Assembly (NCBI RefSeq): GCF_000966975.1
Contig: NZ_JZWV01000511.1
Location: 1 to 14,291 of the forward strand
Direction: 5' to 3'
Source of the DNA: Streptomyces katrae
GTDB lineage: Bacteria > Actinomycetota > Actinomycetes > Streptomycetales > Streptomycetaceae
Length of the DNA: 14,291 nucleotides
Shown: piece after piece, positions 14,202-14,291 of the stretch
How the letters are laid out: every line of letters starts with the position of its first letter
Position numbering within the stretch: the stretch's first letter is position 1
Made by a program: the position numbers and the translations under genes
The notes under the pieces: generated by a model
The model's input: only the letters and a program-made list of their open reading frames with translations
The model's database searches: none
Told to the model about the DNA's origin: nothing

Positions 14202-14291
14202 GGGGCGGCCGGCAGGGGGGTGAGCAGGAACCCGGCGGAGGCGTCGTCGCGGTCGCCGCCGGAGGTGACCAGTACGGCCCCGGACCGGTGG
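14198..14291 (-). CDS. C-terminal end of probable ketosynthase-like protein, partial
   Basis: Only the last 30 codons and the TGA (14200-14198) are in the window; the gene continues beyond 14291. The visible end contains VLVTSGGDRDDASAGFLL. This resembles the C-terminus of the Cys-less ketosynthase homologue at 5851-6957, where LITSVDRDG is followed by a hydrophobic strand, so a further ketosynthase-type gene is likely. The evidence is short and the call is tentative. The stop overlaps the GTG of the hydrolase gene by 4 bases. Confidence 0.4.
   Translation of the reverse strand, partial: HRSGAVLVTSGGDRDDASAGFLLTPLPAAP

Overview
The base composition is very GC-rich, third codon positions are almost all G or C, and GTG and TTG starts are frequent. 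Genes are packed with 1-8 base overlaps. This points to an actinomycete chromosome, most likely Streptomyces or a close relative. Every gene I can support lies on the minus strand, so transcription runs from the right end (14291) towards the left end (1). The window is the inside of one biosynthetic locus and is cut at both ends.

Order in the direction of transcription: (a) 14291-12326: the C-terminal end of a probable ketosynthase-like protein, an alpha/beta hydrolase and a tandem-hotdog thioesterase. (b) 12255-10020: a ketosynthase with a complete Cys-His-His triad, overlapping by ATGA a ketosynthase-like partner (KS-beta / chain-length-factor type). The partner is broken by a perfect 14-bp tandem duplication; removing one copy restores the frame exactly. 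(c) 9971-7056: an enoyl-reductase-like SDR with a Y-X6-K signature, a membrane-anchored alpha/beta hydrolase, and three small proteins resembling the DsrE/DsrF/DsrH (TusDCB) sulfur-relay fold. (d) 6957-3856: a second ketosynthase homologue without the catalytic Cys, a discrete acyl carrier protein, two hotdog dehydratases and a FabG-type ketoreductase. (e) 3863-1522: a DsbA-fold (hydroxychromene-carboxylate-isomerase-like) protein, a second membrane-anchored hydrolase that is a paralogue of the first, and an SRPBCC-fold protein. (f) 1414-1: a DHA2-type drug efflux pump, the only gene with a visible candidate promoter of its own.

Read together, the genes fit a type II (discrete-enzyme), highly reducing polyketide / polyene-acyl pathway. 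The ketosynthase pair extends a chain on the ACP; the ketoreductase and the dehydratase pair turn each beta-keto unit into a double bond; the enoyl reductase may saturate chosen positions. A thioesterase or hydrolase may release the chain, the DsbA-fold protein may isomerise a double bond, and the efflux pump may export the product. This assignment is inference from family membership; the product cannot be read from the sequence.

The unexpected parts are the DsrEFH-like triplet, which hints at sulfur handling or an unknown scaffold role inside a type II PKS; two ketosynthase homologues that carry Arg where the nucleophilic Cys should be; a dehydratase pair in which only one member keeps canonical His/Glu spacing; and the frameshifted KS-beta. 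No gap between genes exceeds about 110 bases. I saw no tRNA, rRNA, CRISPR array or mobile element.
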